Notes: generated from the letters alone by a model not told the origin. A stretch of DNA of 64,000 bases from JAAZKV01 sp041659525 (GCA_041659525.1 JBAZYC010000001.1:186001-250000), one strand, 5' to 3'; counted from the stretch's first letter, positions 27,760-37,679 are shown. Numbers and translations: made by a program.

Positions 27760-30700
27760 AAGTCGCCTACTTCTTGTCTTGATTTACTATAGATTGCTAT
27801 CCATAGTGTTGAATCTCTTACAAATTGCTCTAACAATTTTTGATCAGTTGTATTAGGGAATACTGCTTTTGCAACAGTTAAATCAACTTTGTTTTCAGAA
27901 TTTTTACTTATTGCAACTAATGCAGTAGTTAATTTTCCTTTTAACCAAGTACTTTTTCCTTCTGCTTCTTGTACTACACTATCAGGAGAGTATTCTCTTT
28001 GACCTAATTTAGTTGTAGCAATAGCAATTGCAATTGGTTCTGCAGCATTAGGAGTAGTCCCATTAATTGTAATTAGATTTGGATTTGTTTTACAATCAAG
28101 TCCGCTTGTTGAAGTGTATCTAAATAATACTTCTGGGAATTTTGAATCTTCTCCAAACATTCTCTTGTAAGGATTAGTTTTGATTACATTTACTGGATCT
28201 CCGCTAGCATAATCATCAACGTAATCTGTTTGTGTGCTCTTCATTAATTCTACCGCTACTTTTCTTGAAGTAACTATTGGATAAGCTCCAAGTAATCTTT
28301 GTTCAGGTAATAATCCCCCAACTTCTTTAGAGTATTTTTGTTCAGGTAATTTTCCGTTAACTGGTCTCTTCAAATCTAAAACATTTTGTATTTCGCTAAC
28401 AACTAAATTATGTTCAGAATCAAGTCTCAACATATACAATTTTCCTTTTGTAACGAAAACAGATTCTTTCATCTTAGTCATGTCACCATTGATTTTTGTA
28501 ATACTATCCCCAATTTCATCCTTGTAGGCTTTCATTCCAACAGCATTTGAAACTAATCCACAAAAAATCCCTTTACCTAAAGCAGCCGCACCCGATTTAG
28601 ACCACATAGAGTTTATTTTAGATCTCAAATTATTTGTTTTTGTCATATCAGCTAATCCTAAGTCTCCGCCAGCTTTTACTTTAGGGCTAATTTCTTTAGC
28701 AATATCATCAATAGCTGTAGTCAAACTCGAACTTGATTTCAAAGCAACTTCAATTTCTGGTTTAGCAGCAAGTTTTATTTCATTAATAATACTGTCTACT
28801 CTGTACCCTGTTCCAGCCACTAATCCTTTTTTGCCTACCTGCGAACCCATATAACTTTTCACAGGAATCTTATTATGTATTTTATCTATTAAATCTATTT
28901 TATCTTGACCCTTAATCCCTGGAACAGTTTGGCTAACTAAATCCTCAATTAGTGGGCGTAACTCAGCATGGTCTAAAGGTTGTACTAAAGAACCTAAATT
29001 ATCAGCGTACCCTGCAAAAGAACTCTTTAAAGTTGTATTAAATAAAGTAAGATCTAATTTTAGTTTAGCTTTTATGATTTTTTCTAATGGAGAACCAGGT
29101 ATCATTAATTTTGTAAGGTCATCTGCGTTTTTAGGAAGACGTCCTCTTGCTTTAAGCATTTCCTCAAAATTAGTAAGTTTTGATCCAGCTGGTTTTGTGA
29201 GTACATAACTTGCAGGATCTTGTATTAATTTATTATTTTTTATTGATAACTCTATATTTGTTTCTACTGAATTGTATTGTGGAGGAGTTAAAAGTCTTGA
29301 TTTGGCTGATTGTAAAACAGTTGGTTTTGTAGCGGGTTTGATAAGATTGTTTTTTTGCATTTCTTTAGTAAGTTCCGTTACTAATTCATCTTTGTATCCT
29401 GTGCTCATATAAGCTATATCAAATTGACTAACCTTTTTTGGATCAAAGGACTCTTCAAGTATTTTTTCAAATTCCTTTACATATGGTTCTGCCACATCAC
29501 TTGCAATTGTTTTAATATTTGAAGAATTAATTCCGTTCGCAAATCCTCTTCCTGTAGAAGCTCTGAATCCATTTAAAACTGCATTATTAAATGCTCCTTC
29601 TCCAGCAGCAAGTCCAGATTTAGTTAATGAATACCCCGAGAGACTTTGTGATTCTATTTTTGTCGGAACAAACCAATCTAAATTCCAATCACTTTTTTTA
29701 CCAAATAATCCTAGCACTGATTCAAATATATCTAAAACCCCATTAACAAATTTGTCTGCTCCTGAAAGAGCTACTCTTCCACCCTTGGTTTCTGCGAAAT
29801 CTGATTGTAAAACAGTCATTAATGGAAGTCCACAATCAGTTAATACTGAAAGAGCAGCTCCCCAAATTCCACCAGTAAGTGCAGTATTACAAACTGCAGA
29901 AGTTATTCCACATCCTATAGCATAACTCTTTACAGCACCTTGTCTTGCTGCAGATATTGCTGATAAATCTTTTTCTGTTTGTTCATTTCCTGCTATCGAG
30001 TATGCATCAAAGTTTCCTTGTCTTACAAGTGCTGTTTCGTATGCAGTTAAGTCAATTGTTTGTGGTCCATCTTTCCACATTGGAGTAAAGTAATATCCTT
30101 TTCCAGTTTCAACTGATTTACTTAGTACTAATTGCAATAAATCTTTTGGATGTAGAGTTCCTGTATTAATTGTGATTAATTGTTTTGCACTTGATTCTGG
30201 TTGTGATTGGTTGAGTGCAACTATTCCTAAAGTAAATTGTACTCCATTAGCAAGTACATAAACTGGAGTTCCATCAGTTGATGATGCAGTAGTATCTTTA
30301 GTTGGATCTGATGCTAGCGCACAGATTTTAATATTTCTATAATACTTGTAATCTTTAGAATTTTGATTGAACTTTAATTCAATTGGGTAATTTATTTTTT
30401 CTTCAACTAAATTTCCACCCATATAACTTACTGTGTAATAATCTGTTCTCAAATTTCTTGTACTAACAGTTGAAGGAACTGAATTAACATTTGTAGTGTT
30501 AGGTATTTCTGCAGTTGGAACAGCTGGCACTGTATCAGCAAATGAAAGTGCAGGCACTACATCTGCAAATGAAAGTTTTTCAACTTTAGAATCATCAGCA
30601 GCAACATTTGTTTTTGTTGAAGTACTTGCTCCAATTGGATTCTTTGTTGGAATTGCATCATTCACTGCTTGTCTATCTGCTTGTGAATTTTGGTTAGCAA

Positions 30701-33700
30701 TAATACTTTCAGTAGTTGAGTTAGCATTAACAGTTATTCCACTTTGTCCAATTGTAGTTAGTTTTGTTTCAGGCCCTACTATTGAATCATTTGCTTTTAC
30801 TTGGATTTCTCTTATAGCATTAAAGTATTTTCCAGATGCACTTGGGTTAATTGGCTCTACTTGTACTGTTAGTGTTTCAGGAACGTTTGAGTAAATTGTT
30901 CCAGTTACACAACTCTCTACCCCAGAAGTTGAAGAGTTCATTGCTAACATAGAATTAGTTAGTTCTAATCTTCTTCTTCCTAAATTTCCAGAGTCATTTA
31001 ATTTAACACAAGAATATACTTCCCCAGTTTTAATTAAGCAATTGTCTCCGAAGTTTCCTACTAAAGTATCTTGTACTAGATCTACTATTGCATTAGTGAA
31101 AGTAGCTTTTGAGAGTGCATCTGCTTTTGCAATTGAACTATCTACTGTAACTGTAATTATTTTCTTTTCTCCACCAGTTAAACAAATTTGTGCAATTGAA
31201 TCTACTAGTGCTCCTTGAACTATCTTTACTTTGTTTCCTGATCCTGCTAGTGTTCTATTATCTGAACCAAATCTTGCTTTAGCAATCTTTGCAGCCATAT
31301 CTTTTAGTAAAGTATCTGATTCTACTGTAGTCAACCATGTTCCATAATTTGAAGAGGTAGTTAACCCTGTATCAATTGGATTAAAGTTAGGAATATTTGT
31401 AATTGAACTTTGACATTCTCTTGTTACTAATTTATTACTTCCTCCTTGAGGAACTGCTTTAATTGATAACACTGGGGTCATTGAATTAATTCCTTCTACT
31501 CCTGCTCCAAATGCTCCTGTAATAAATAATTTGTAGTATCCGCATCCTTGGAGTACTGGGTCTAAGAATACTGTTTTATCATAAGCCATTGCTCTCATTT
31601 TCAAAAGAGTGGTATCTGCTTCGCCTGGAACTACAATGAATCCTGTTGCGTCGCTTGTTTCTCTAAATGGAGTGGATGATGCTCCTTCGTTTTCTTCTCC
31701 ATTCATTTGCTTTTGTAAAATGTATGGAGTTAGTGCATCATTTTGTAAGTATAGATCAATGTATTCTGGTTGCATTCCTATTTCTTCGAATGTACAAGCC
31801 CCAGTGTTTTGACAATCATAAGTTTCTTCTAAATTTTTAGCAGAGTATCCTTGTGATTGTGCTTTGCTTCTTATTTGTCTAATTATTTTATCCAAGTACT
31901 TTGCCGCTTGTACTGCATCACAATAAGCTTCTCCACAATTAGCATTATCACTAATTTTTGGAATAGTTACTTCTTGAGTTAATTCTTCTCCTACTTTTCC
32001 TCCGCAAACTTTTATTTTTACATTATTTGCTTTAACATGTTCGCTTGCCATGTCAAGTCCTGAGAAAATATTTATTGTGAATGGTTTTGAAATAATTGGA
32101 GTTTGACTTACTTCAGTTATTCCATTTACTACTACTGAATAATTTTTTCTATTAACATTAGGAATTGCTGTAATTATTGTCATTGGAACATTTATTTGTT
32201 CGCCAGGTCCAATTGTTACCATTGGTAGTGACATCATTATTGAACTTGAGGTTATTGGGAATCCGATTATTGGATTAACTTGGTTCATTGCTTGTCCTGC
32301 TGGAGTTGCTCCCACTATTCTTACTGGTTCTGCACATTTGTTGGTTACAGAAATTTTCTTTGCAAGTTGTCCGCCTTCGGGAGGGAATAAGTAATCAAAG
32401 TAACCTAAGCTATCTGAAACAATATTTGCGCTTAAGCAATTGTAACCTGAGTAGTACACTATTACCTCAATTAATCCTAGTGTTTGATTTGTGTTTTGGT
32501 AGTAATTTACATTAGAAGTTTTTGGATAATAATTATTTAGTGGAGTAGTTCCGTCATAGTAATCATTATAGTAACCGTATCTATCATTTTGTCCTGATTG
32601 ATTATTTAGTTGACCCATTTTTCCAGTTATTTGAATTTGTGCTCTTGCTGGTTCGCTTATTTTATTATTTGCTGTAGCAATAACTAATTTTGTAGGAATA
32701 ATTGCCTGTCCAGGTAAAAGACTTGTAGTTCCTGAGGGTTCTACACTTATTTTTACATTTGCTCCTGAAGTGTAATCATTATCCACACTAAATCCAATAT
32801 TATCCACTGGGAATGCAGAAGTATTTGTAACAAACAATGGTTGAGCTGCAATTGCTTTTTCTGCTGCACTATTTTGTGTTAACCACAGAGTTATTTGTGG
32901 GGGATAAGTTAGTGCTAGTGCTGGATTAATTGTTTTTACATTAACACTTACTGTTTTCTTCAAATAATTTGAATCATAAACCACTTCATAAGAGAATATT
33001 TGTTCACGTGAATTAGCTCTATCTATTCCGTTTGTTGCTGTAATTGTAATATTTTTTGTTTCTCCTTGCTGTAAATCAATATCATCAGCTTCTATTCTAA
33101 TGTAAGAATTCTTTGTTACCGCTCTTATTCTCTTTGTTAAATTTATTGATTGGTCACAATTATTTGTTACTTCTATTACATCTGAATCAGTTGAGCCTTG
33201 TGTTCCAAGTAAATTAATTATTGCTTTGTTTGGAGTTATTACTAAGCATGAAGCATCAAGTTTTCTATTATAAGTCATGTGAACGGTTGCACTTACTTTT
33301 GTTAAGAATTTTCCTTCAACCAGTCCTGAAATTGTTATTGTTGAGGTTTCATCAGCAGAATCATCACTCTCTCCAATGTAACTAACAGTTATTTGTACTG
33401 ATTGTTTTTGATCTTTACCAAGTGCAGAGGGGGCAATTGCAGTAATTTTGAATTTTCCACTTTCACTTGTTAAAGTATTCTCTCCAACCCCTGTAGAATC
33501 TTTTAGTTCTTCTCCATCAGTTGAAACAAAAATATTTTGTACAGTGAATTCAGAATTGTTTGATAATATTTCTGAAATCATATTTGATTTTGTTCCTAGT
33601 GGCATCTTTACTTCAATTGCATCTGTGAATGACAAAATATTTTGAGTAGTAATTAGTAATGGAACTGTGTTTGTTGCGTAAGTTGGTACACTTACTTCAG

Positions 33701-36668
33701 CTGTATAAAGTCCAACTGATAAATCATTTTGTATTCTATAATATCCGTTCTTTCCTTTTCCGTCAGTTCCTTCTCCAACTACACTTTTCACTATTTTTCC
33801 ATCTTTGTTAATTATTTTTACAAGTGCATCAGTAATTCCTTTTAATCCTTGGTCATTTACTTTTACAGTAAAGTTCTTTCCAGCCATTATTTGTGATTCT
33901 GATAATTCAACTAAAAGAGTTTTTTCTTGTACTACTTTGAATGCTAAATTTTTCTCAACTGTTGCTACTCCTACTGCTTTTACACTTATTTGTGCATTTC
34001 CAATATTATTTGTTTTAAAGTAGAATCTTGTTTTTTCTTTTCCATTTTTAACTAGTGCTATTGCTGCACTTGCTTTTGATGATCCTGTCCCTTTAGCCTC
34101 GGCTTCTCTTACAAAATTAAAATTTCCTGTTTGGGTAGAAACGAAACTAATTGTATTATTATCAGTGCTTGCTGTTAATTGAACATAATCTGCTTCCATT
34201 GCAGTTACTTCTATTTCTAGTGCGTAAACTTTTTGAGTGAGTGCTTCAAATCCAACTTCTTTAATTAGTTGTTCACTTTCATCAAAGAAATTTGTTGTTA
34301 AGCAAATATTATCTTTACAATCAGGAAGGGCTTCGTATAAAGTTAAGTCCTCTGTATTTGTTGCCGCGTATACTCCAGCTTTTTTGTCGCTATAACTTTT
34401 TGTTAATAGTTCTACATCATCAGGTAATCTGTAGTAATCTTCTCCTACTACTGACCATGCTCTAAAGTGTAATTGTACTTTCCCTTCAGAGAAATCTTCC
34501 GCTCTTACTTTTACTTTTACAGTGTATGTTCCTTGCGGGTCAGTTATTACTCCTTCTATCCATTTACTTTTGTCTCCTTGCATTGTAGTATTTGATCTAT
34601 CTACTACTTCGTTTCCTGGTACTGGAGAGGGAGTATAGGTATTTGATTGTGATATTTGTGCGCCTTGGAAACTTAAATCATAAACAGCGAATTTTTCTGA
34701 TTCTGCGAATGGTACATTATCTGCTCCGCTTCTAAAGTGTACTCCCCCTTTTGTTGCAGCAAGTGGGTATGCAACACTAAATTTTGCCCAGTAAAATGCA
34801 CCAGGGGTAAGTCCTTTTACTTCTGTTCCTTGTTCGTCTTCAAGTCCAATATATTCCATTACTGGAGTTAATGTACTTGCGTCTTTACTATACACTACTA
34901 CTTCAACGTAATCTTTTCCCTTCACTGTAACATTTTCTGTGAAAACATTTCCATCATCAAGAGTTACTTGTACTTCAATTATTTCTCTTTGTCCCGCGTC
35001 TAAGAATACTCTTGAATTACTAATTAAATCATCAAATAAAAGTGTTCCATCTAGTCCCGATATTCTTGCTTTGCCAGTAACATCTTTTCCATATACATCA
35101 ATAAATTTCATTTCAAGGACTTGTTCTTTTTTTGCCATAACTAAGTAAACTTTTTTATCCGCCTCTCCAGCTTTTACTTCTACTACGCTTCTTCCTCCCA
35201 TTATTTCTGTTGTTCCTATTATTTCGTATGTTTTTGCGGGTGAAACTGTTGCTGCATAATATCCAGCGAATGTTGTTTGTCCTCCAGCTAATCCGTAGGG
35301 TAATTTGTTTCCATCTTTAATTTCAAAGAATTCTAAATTCACTCCATTAATTGAAGTGCCTAATGAATCAGAAGTGTAAATATCAAGTCTTGCAGAATTA
35401 GTTGCACCTACGCTTTCCATTAATATTTTTACCTCTTCAGTAGTGCTAACTAGTACTTGTTCTCTTTTTGGCAGGTAATTTTCTTTTGAAGCAGTAATGT
35501 AAATTGTTGCGTTTGAATCAATTCCAGTAAAATCTGTTCCTGCAATTGTTGAAGTTTGTTCAGCAAAAACTTCTCCATTTAATTTGTAAATTCTAACTAT
35601 TGCATTATCAATTGCAAATCCTGATTTAGAATCAAGTACGCTTACGTGTAATTTTTGTCCACCTTGTTTTAGTACAATATCAACTTTGTCTTCTTGTTTT
35701 CTAATTGTAATTCCTGCTCCAGAATCATCTGAATCATTTGTTAAATATCCTTGTTTTGTTACTACTATTCTTAGTGAAGTTCCTGCTTCTACCTCTCCAA
35801 TTAATACTCCGTCAGCAGTGTAACCATTTAGTACTACTAAATTTTTTTGTTTATCATAAACATCTACTTTTGCGTCGCTAATTGTTTTTCCATCTATATC
35901 TTTTACATTAATTAATATATTTGCTTTTCCAACGTAGGATTGGTTTGATGGAATTAGTTCAATTGTTTTTACTTCTTTAGAACTAAATGTTACTTGTTGT
36001 TCGTAATTGTTATATCCTTCTGCACTTAATTTCAAAAGCATTGTTACGCCTGTAGGAACTCCTGATTTTTTATAAAACCCGTTTGAATCTTCATCAAATT
36101 GTAAACTCAAATCTTTTGTAGAGGCAATTACTGTTGCTCCATAAATAATTGTTTTTGTTTCATTATCAATTAATCTAATTTTTCCTTCAATTCCCTCGTA
36201 GGCTTTGCTAAATGAAACTCTTGGAGCGGTATTATCTTTTCCAACTGTAAAATCAAGTGACTTTGGTTGGAAACCATCTTTAGAAGCAGTTAGTAATATT
36301 TTTTCTCCATTATAGAGTCCGCGATTTAGTGCTACTCTGTCCCCATCACTCTTTAATCCATCAAAAAGTACAGCTCCTTTTTCATCTGTTATTACTAGCT
36401 TTACGTTTTGCATTGCGCTTCCGTCAGCGTCTCTTAAAGAAAGAGTTAATTCATTTACATCCGGTCCTTTGTAAGTAAAAAGAAGTGAGAGTATTAGTAA
36501 TAATAATACTATAATAGCGATTGTAACTACAAAACTTGGTATTCCTTTGTTTTCGAAAAAATCAGAGTACTTGTAGACAGGAAGGCCTTTTCCGTCAAGG
36601 AAATCTAGTGTGTCAAAGTATTTGTCTTCTGCTTTTGTATAAATGCCGGCTAATTTTTCAGATATCAA
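27747..36668 (-). CDS. Giant N-terminally anchored surface protein 4 (2973 aa)
   Basis: The fourth and largest paralogue. I choose the TTG at 36668, which follows a GGTGGGG ribosome-binding sequence and gives MISEKLAGIYTKAEDKYF, matching the N-termini of the other three giants. An upstream in-frame TTG at 36689 would add seven Trp-rich residues that have no counterpart. The membrane helix spans about 45-64. Ig-like/carboxypeptidase-regulatory-like repeats follow. The cysteine module is at about 1549-1593 (TIPKISDNANC, AYCDAVQAAKYL). The last third differs from the other giants. Two Gly/Cys-rich hydrophobic segments (near 2243-2286, GGIWGAALSVL, and 2689-2709, ALGKGIFCGLVS) bracket about 400 residues of helical sequence. 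It lies directly downstream of the archaeosortase. No C-terminal anchor is present; the function is unknown. Confidence 0.85.
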   Translation of the reverse strand: MISEKLAGIYTKAEDKYFDTLDFLDGKGLPVYKYSDFFENKGIPSFVVTIAIIVLLLLILSLLFTYKGPDVNELTLSLRDADGSAMQNVKLVITDEKGAVLFDGLKSDGDRVALNRGLYNGEKILLTASKDGFQPKSLDFTVGKDNTAPRVSFSKAYEGIEGKIRLIDNETKTIIYGATVIASTKDLSLQFDEDSNGFYKKSGVPTGVTMLLKLSAEGYNNYEQQVTFSSKEVKTIELIPSNQSYVGKANILINVKDIDGKTISDAKVDVYDKQKNLVVLNGYTADGVLIGEVEAGTSLRIVVTKQGYLTNDSDDSGAGITIRKQEDKVDIVLKQGGQKLHVSVLDSKSGFAIDNAIVRIYKLNGEVFAEQTSTIAGTDFTGIDSNATIYITASKENYLPKREQVLVSTTEEVKILMESVGATNSARLDIYTSDSLGTSINGVNLEFFEIKDGNKLPYGLAGGQTTFAGYYAATVSPAKTYEIIGTTEIMGGRSVVEVKAGEADKKVYLVMAKKEQVLEMKFIDVYGKDVTGKARISGLDGTLLFDDLISNSRVFLDAGQREIIEVQVTLDDGNVFTENVTVKGKDYVEVVVYSKDASTLTPVMEYIGLEDEQGTEVKGLTPGAFYWAKFSVAYPLAATKGGVHFRSGADNVPFAESEKFAVYDLSFQGAQISQSNTYTPSPVPGNEVVDRSNTTMQGDKSKWIEGVITDPQGTYTVKVKVRAEDFSEGKVQLHFRAWSVVGEDYYRLPDDVELLTKSYSDKKAGVYAATNTEDLTLYEALPDCKDNICLTTNFFDESEQLIKEVGFEALTQKVYALEIEVTAMEADYVQLTASTDNNTISFVSTQTGNFNFVREAEAKGTGSSKASAAIALVKNGKEKTRFYFKTNNIGNAQISVKAVGVATVEKNLAFKVVQEKTLLVELSESQIMAGKNFTVKVNDQGLKGITDALVKIINKDGKIVKSVVGEGTDGKGKNGYYRIQNDLSVGLYTAEVSVPTYATNTVPLLITTQNILSFTDAIEVKMPLGTKSNMISEILSNNSEFTVQNIFVSTDGEELKDSTGVGENTLTSESGKFKITAIAPSALGKDQKQSVQITVSYIGESDDSADETSTITISGLVEGKFLTKVSATVHMTYNRKLDASCLVITPNKAIINLLGTQGSTDSDVIEVTNNCDQSINLTKRIRAVTKNSYIRIEADDIDLQQGETKNITITATNGIDRANSREQIFSYEVVYDSNYLKKTVSVNVKTINPALALTYPPQITLWLTQNSAAEKAIAAQPLFVTNTSAFPVDNIGFSVDNDYTSGANVKISVEPSGTTSLLPGQAIIPTKLVIATANNKISEPARAQIQITGKMGQLNNQSGQNDRYGYYNDYYDGTTPLNNYYPKTSNVNYYQNTNQTLGLIEVIVYYSGYNCLSANIVSDSLGYFDYLFPPEGGQLAKKISVTNKCAEPVRIVGATPAGQAMNQVNPIIGFPITSSSIMMSLPMVTIGPGEQINVPMTIITAIPNVNRKNYSVVVNGITEVSQTPIISKPFTINIFSGLDMASEHVKANNVKIKVCGGKVGEELTQEVTIPKISDNANCGEAYCDAVQAAKYLDKIIRQIRSKAQSQGYSAKNLEETYDCQNTGACTFEEIGMQPEYIDLYLQNDALTPYILQKQMNGEENEGASSTPFRETSDATGFIVVPGEADTTLLKMRAMAYDKTVFLDPVLQGCGYYKLFITGAFGAGVEGINSMTPVLSIKAVPQGGSNKLVTRECQSSITNIPNFNPIDTGLTTSSNYGTWLTTVESDTLLKDMAAKIAKARFGSDNRTLAGSGNKVKIVQGALVDSIAQICLTGGEKKIITVTVDSSIAKADALSKATFTNAIVDLVQDTLVGNFGDNCLIKTGEVYSCVKLNDSGNLGRRRLELTNSMLAMNSSTSGVESCVTGTIYSNVPETLTVQVEPINPSASGKYFNAIREIQVKANDSIVGPETKLTTIGQSGITVNANSTTESIIANQNSQADRQAVNDAIPTKNPIGASTSTKTNVAADDSKVEKLSFADVVPALSFADTVPAVPTAEIPNTTNVNSVPSTVSTRNLRTDYYTVSYMGGNLVEEKINYPIELKFNQNSKDYKYYRNIKICALASDPTKDTTASSTDGTPVYVLANGVQFTLGIVALNQSQPESSAKQLITINTGTLHPKDLLQLVLSKSVETGKGYYFTPMWKDGPQTIDLTAYETALVRQGNFDAYSIAGNEQTEKDLSAISAARQGAVKSYAIGCGITSAVCNTALTGGIWGAALSVLTDCGLPLMTVLQSDFAETKGGRVALSGADKFVNGVLDIFESVLGLFGKKSDWNLDWFVPTKIESQSLSGYSLTKSGLAAGEGAFNNAVLNGFRASTGRGFANGINSSNIKTIASDVAEPYVKEFEKILEESFDPKKVSQFDIAYMSTGYKDELVTELTKEMQKNNLIKPATKPTVLQSAKSRLLTPPQYNSVETNIELSIKNNKLIQDPASYVLTKPAGSKLTNFEEMLKARGRLPKNADDLTKLMIPGSPLEKIIKAKLKLDLTLFNTTLKSSFAGYADNLGSLVQPLDHAELRPLIEDLVSQTVPGIKGQDKIDLIDKIHNKIPVKSYMGSQVGKKGLVAGTGYRVDSIINEIKLAAKPEIEVALKSSSSLTTAIDDIAKEISPKVKAGGDLGLADMTKTNNLRSKINSMWSKSGAAALGKGIFCGLVSNAVGMKAYKDEIGDSITKINGDMTKMKESVFVTKGKLYMLRLDSEHNLVVSEIQNVLDLKRPVNGKLPEQKYSKEVGGLLPEQRLLGAYPIVTSRKVAVELMKSTQTDYVDDYASGDPVNVIKTNPYKRMFGEDSKFPEVLFRYTSTSGLDCKTNPNLITINGTTPNAAEPIAIAIATTKLGQREYSPDSVVQEAEGKSTWLKGKLTTALVAISKNSENKVDLTVAKAVFPNTTDQKLLEQFVRDSTLWIAIYSKSRQEVGDFCPQ
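28540..29940 (-). other. Helical insert of giant 4 between Gly/Cys-rich hydrophobic segments
   Basis: The first bracket is TSAVCNTALTGGIWGAALSV and the second is AALGKGIFCGLVSNAVGMKA. The roughly 400 residues between them are Lys/Leu/Asp-rich and predicted to be mostly helical (for example PYVKEFEKILEESFDPKKV), unlike the surrounding beta-rich sequence. They bear no visible similarity to the inserts of giants 1 or 2. Confidence 0.55.
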
Positions 36669-36877
36669 AATACCCCACCAACGCCACAAAGCTAACTTAT
36701 CTATTCACTATAAGTAATTACATTTACTTACTTAATAAACCTTTTTACTTAGCCCAAACTCTAAGCAATCTCACTCAATTGGGCATGAGAAGGTACAAAT
36801 TTAACTAAATAAACTTAAAATTAACTTAAAATGAAACTAAAGCAGGCAAAAACCCCAATAAAAATTCAAAAAATATT

Positions 36878-37546
36878 TTATTTTCGTGATTTTTGCTCTT
36901 TTCCATTAGCCCAATAGAACCAAAGAACGTAAAATCCTACGATGTAAACAAACAAAATTACTCTAAATAGCAAATCATGAGTGAATTCTACTATTTGACC
37001 TTCTTGTCCAAGGATAATGTTTACTGTTATTACTATTCTTAGTAAATTAAAAATTACACCAAGTATTATTGCAACTAAAATTCCTTGTAATTTCTTTTTC
37101 CAACTTACTCCAAAGCTTGCAAGTATCGCACTTGCTAAAACAATTATTTCTAAAATCCCTGTGCAAAGCCAAGAAATAAAAATTACTTTTTCAATAGTAG
37201 TATTTGTTTGAAAGAAATAACAATTACTTGGAATTTCTGCCCCAATCCAATTTGCTTCAGTGCAACCAATAAAACTTCCTTCGCTTGTTGGAATTCCTTG
37301 TAAGGAAATAATTGATTGAACACTTTTTCCAACAGCGGCTTTGTAAAATTCACTTGGAATTAGCAAAACTAATCCAGTAATTAGGAGGTAAAAGAACACA
37401 AATCCTAACACAAAAAAAACTAATTGTTTTTTATTATCTGAAACAATTTTTTCTTCTTGAGCTTGAAAATATTTTTTAACTGAATCAAAAATATTGTCAT
37501 TATTTTTTTTAGAATTTTTTAAAACTGCTTTTTTCTTAATGCTCAT
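36878..37546 (-). CDS. Archaeosortase/exosortase-family membrane transpeptidase (222 aa)
   Basis: Archaeosortases are membrane cysteine enzymes that recognise a C-terminal tripartite signal on surface proteins, cleave it and attach the protein to a lipid. This 222-residue protein has the family signature: Cys128 in WLCTG, Arg170 in FNLLRI, and His190 in EFTHDLL, each in or next to a membrane helix. There are about five helices in all. The N-terminus is basic and cytoplasmic. The ATG at 37546 lies just behind a GTG; a TATA-like TTATTTAATATC about 25 bases upstream makes a nearly leaderless transcript likely. It is the first gene of the minus-strand surface locus and directly precedes giant 4. 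None of the giants shows the expected C-terminal signal, so its substrates may lie elsewhere. Confidence 0.85.
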   Translation of the reverse strand: MSIKKKAVLKNSKKNNDNIFDSVKKYFQAQEEKIVSDNKKQLVFFVLGFVFFYLLITGLVLLIPSEFYKAAVGKSVQSIISLQGIPTSEGSFIGCTEANWIGAEIPSNCYFFQTNTTIEKVIFISWLCTGILEIIVLASAILASFGVSWKKKLQGILVAIILGVIFNLLRIVITVNIILGQEGQIVEFTHDLLFRVILFVYIVGFYVLWFYWANGKEQKSRK

Positions 37547-37566
37547 CACCAGAATAGAGGTTTATT

Positions 37567-37578
37567 GATATTAAATAA
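37567..37578 (-). promoter_or_regulatory. Probable TATA box of the archaeosortase gene
   Basis: The minus strand reads TTATTTAATATC, centred about 26 bases from the GTG/ATG start pair. A start of transcription at or near the start codon is expected. It shares a 130-base divergent region with the secretion ATPase. Confidence 0.45.
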
Positions 37579-37641
37579 CTTTCTTTTAGATTTGTCAAAA
37601 GAAATAACTTTTTCTTTCGTATAATTTGACAGCCCTCAAGT

Positions 37642-37649
37642 TTTTATAT
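37642..37649 (+). promoter_or_regulatory. TATA box of the secretion ATPase gene
   Basis: TTTTATAT at this position lies 31-38 bases before the ATG at 37680. This predicts a short leader of about 10 bases that includes the GTGAAAG ribosome-binding-like stretch. It supports placing the start at 37680 rather than at the upstream in-frame TTG (37626), which lies before the TATA box. Confidence 0.55.
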
Positions 37650-37679
37650 CTCTTTCACTCTTTACAATTACGTGAAAGC

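Noticed and set aside
36752..36784. GCCCAA/TTGGGC inverted repeat upstream of giant 4
   Set aside because: Six-base arms with a loop of about 20 bases are expected by chance at this length, and position gives no clear role.
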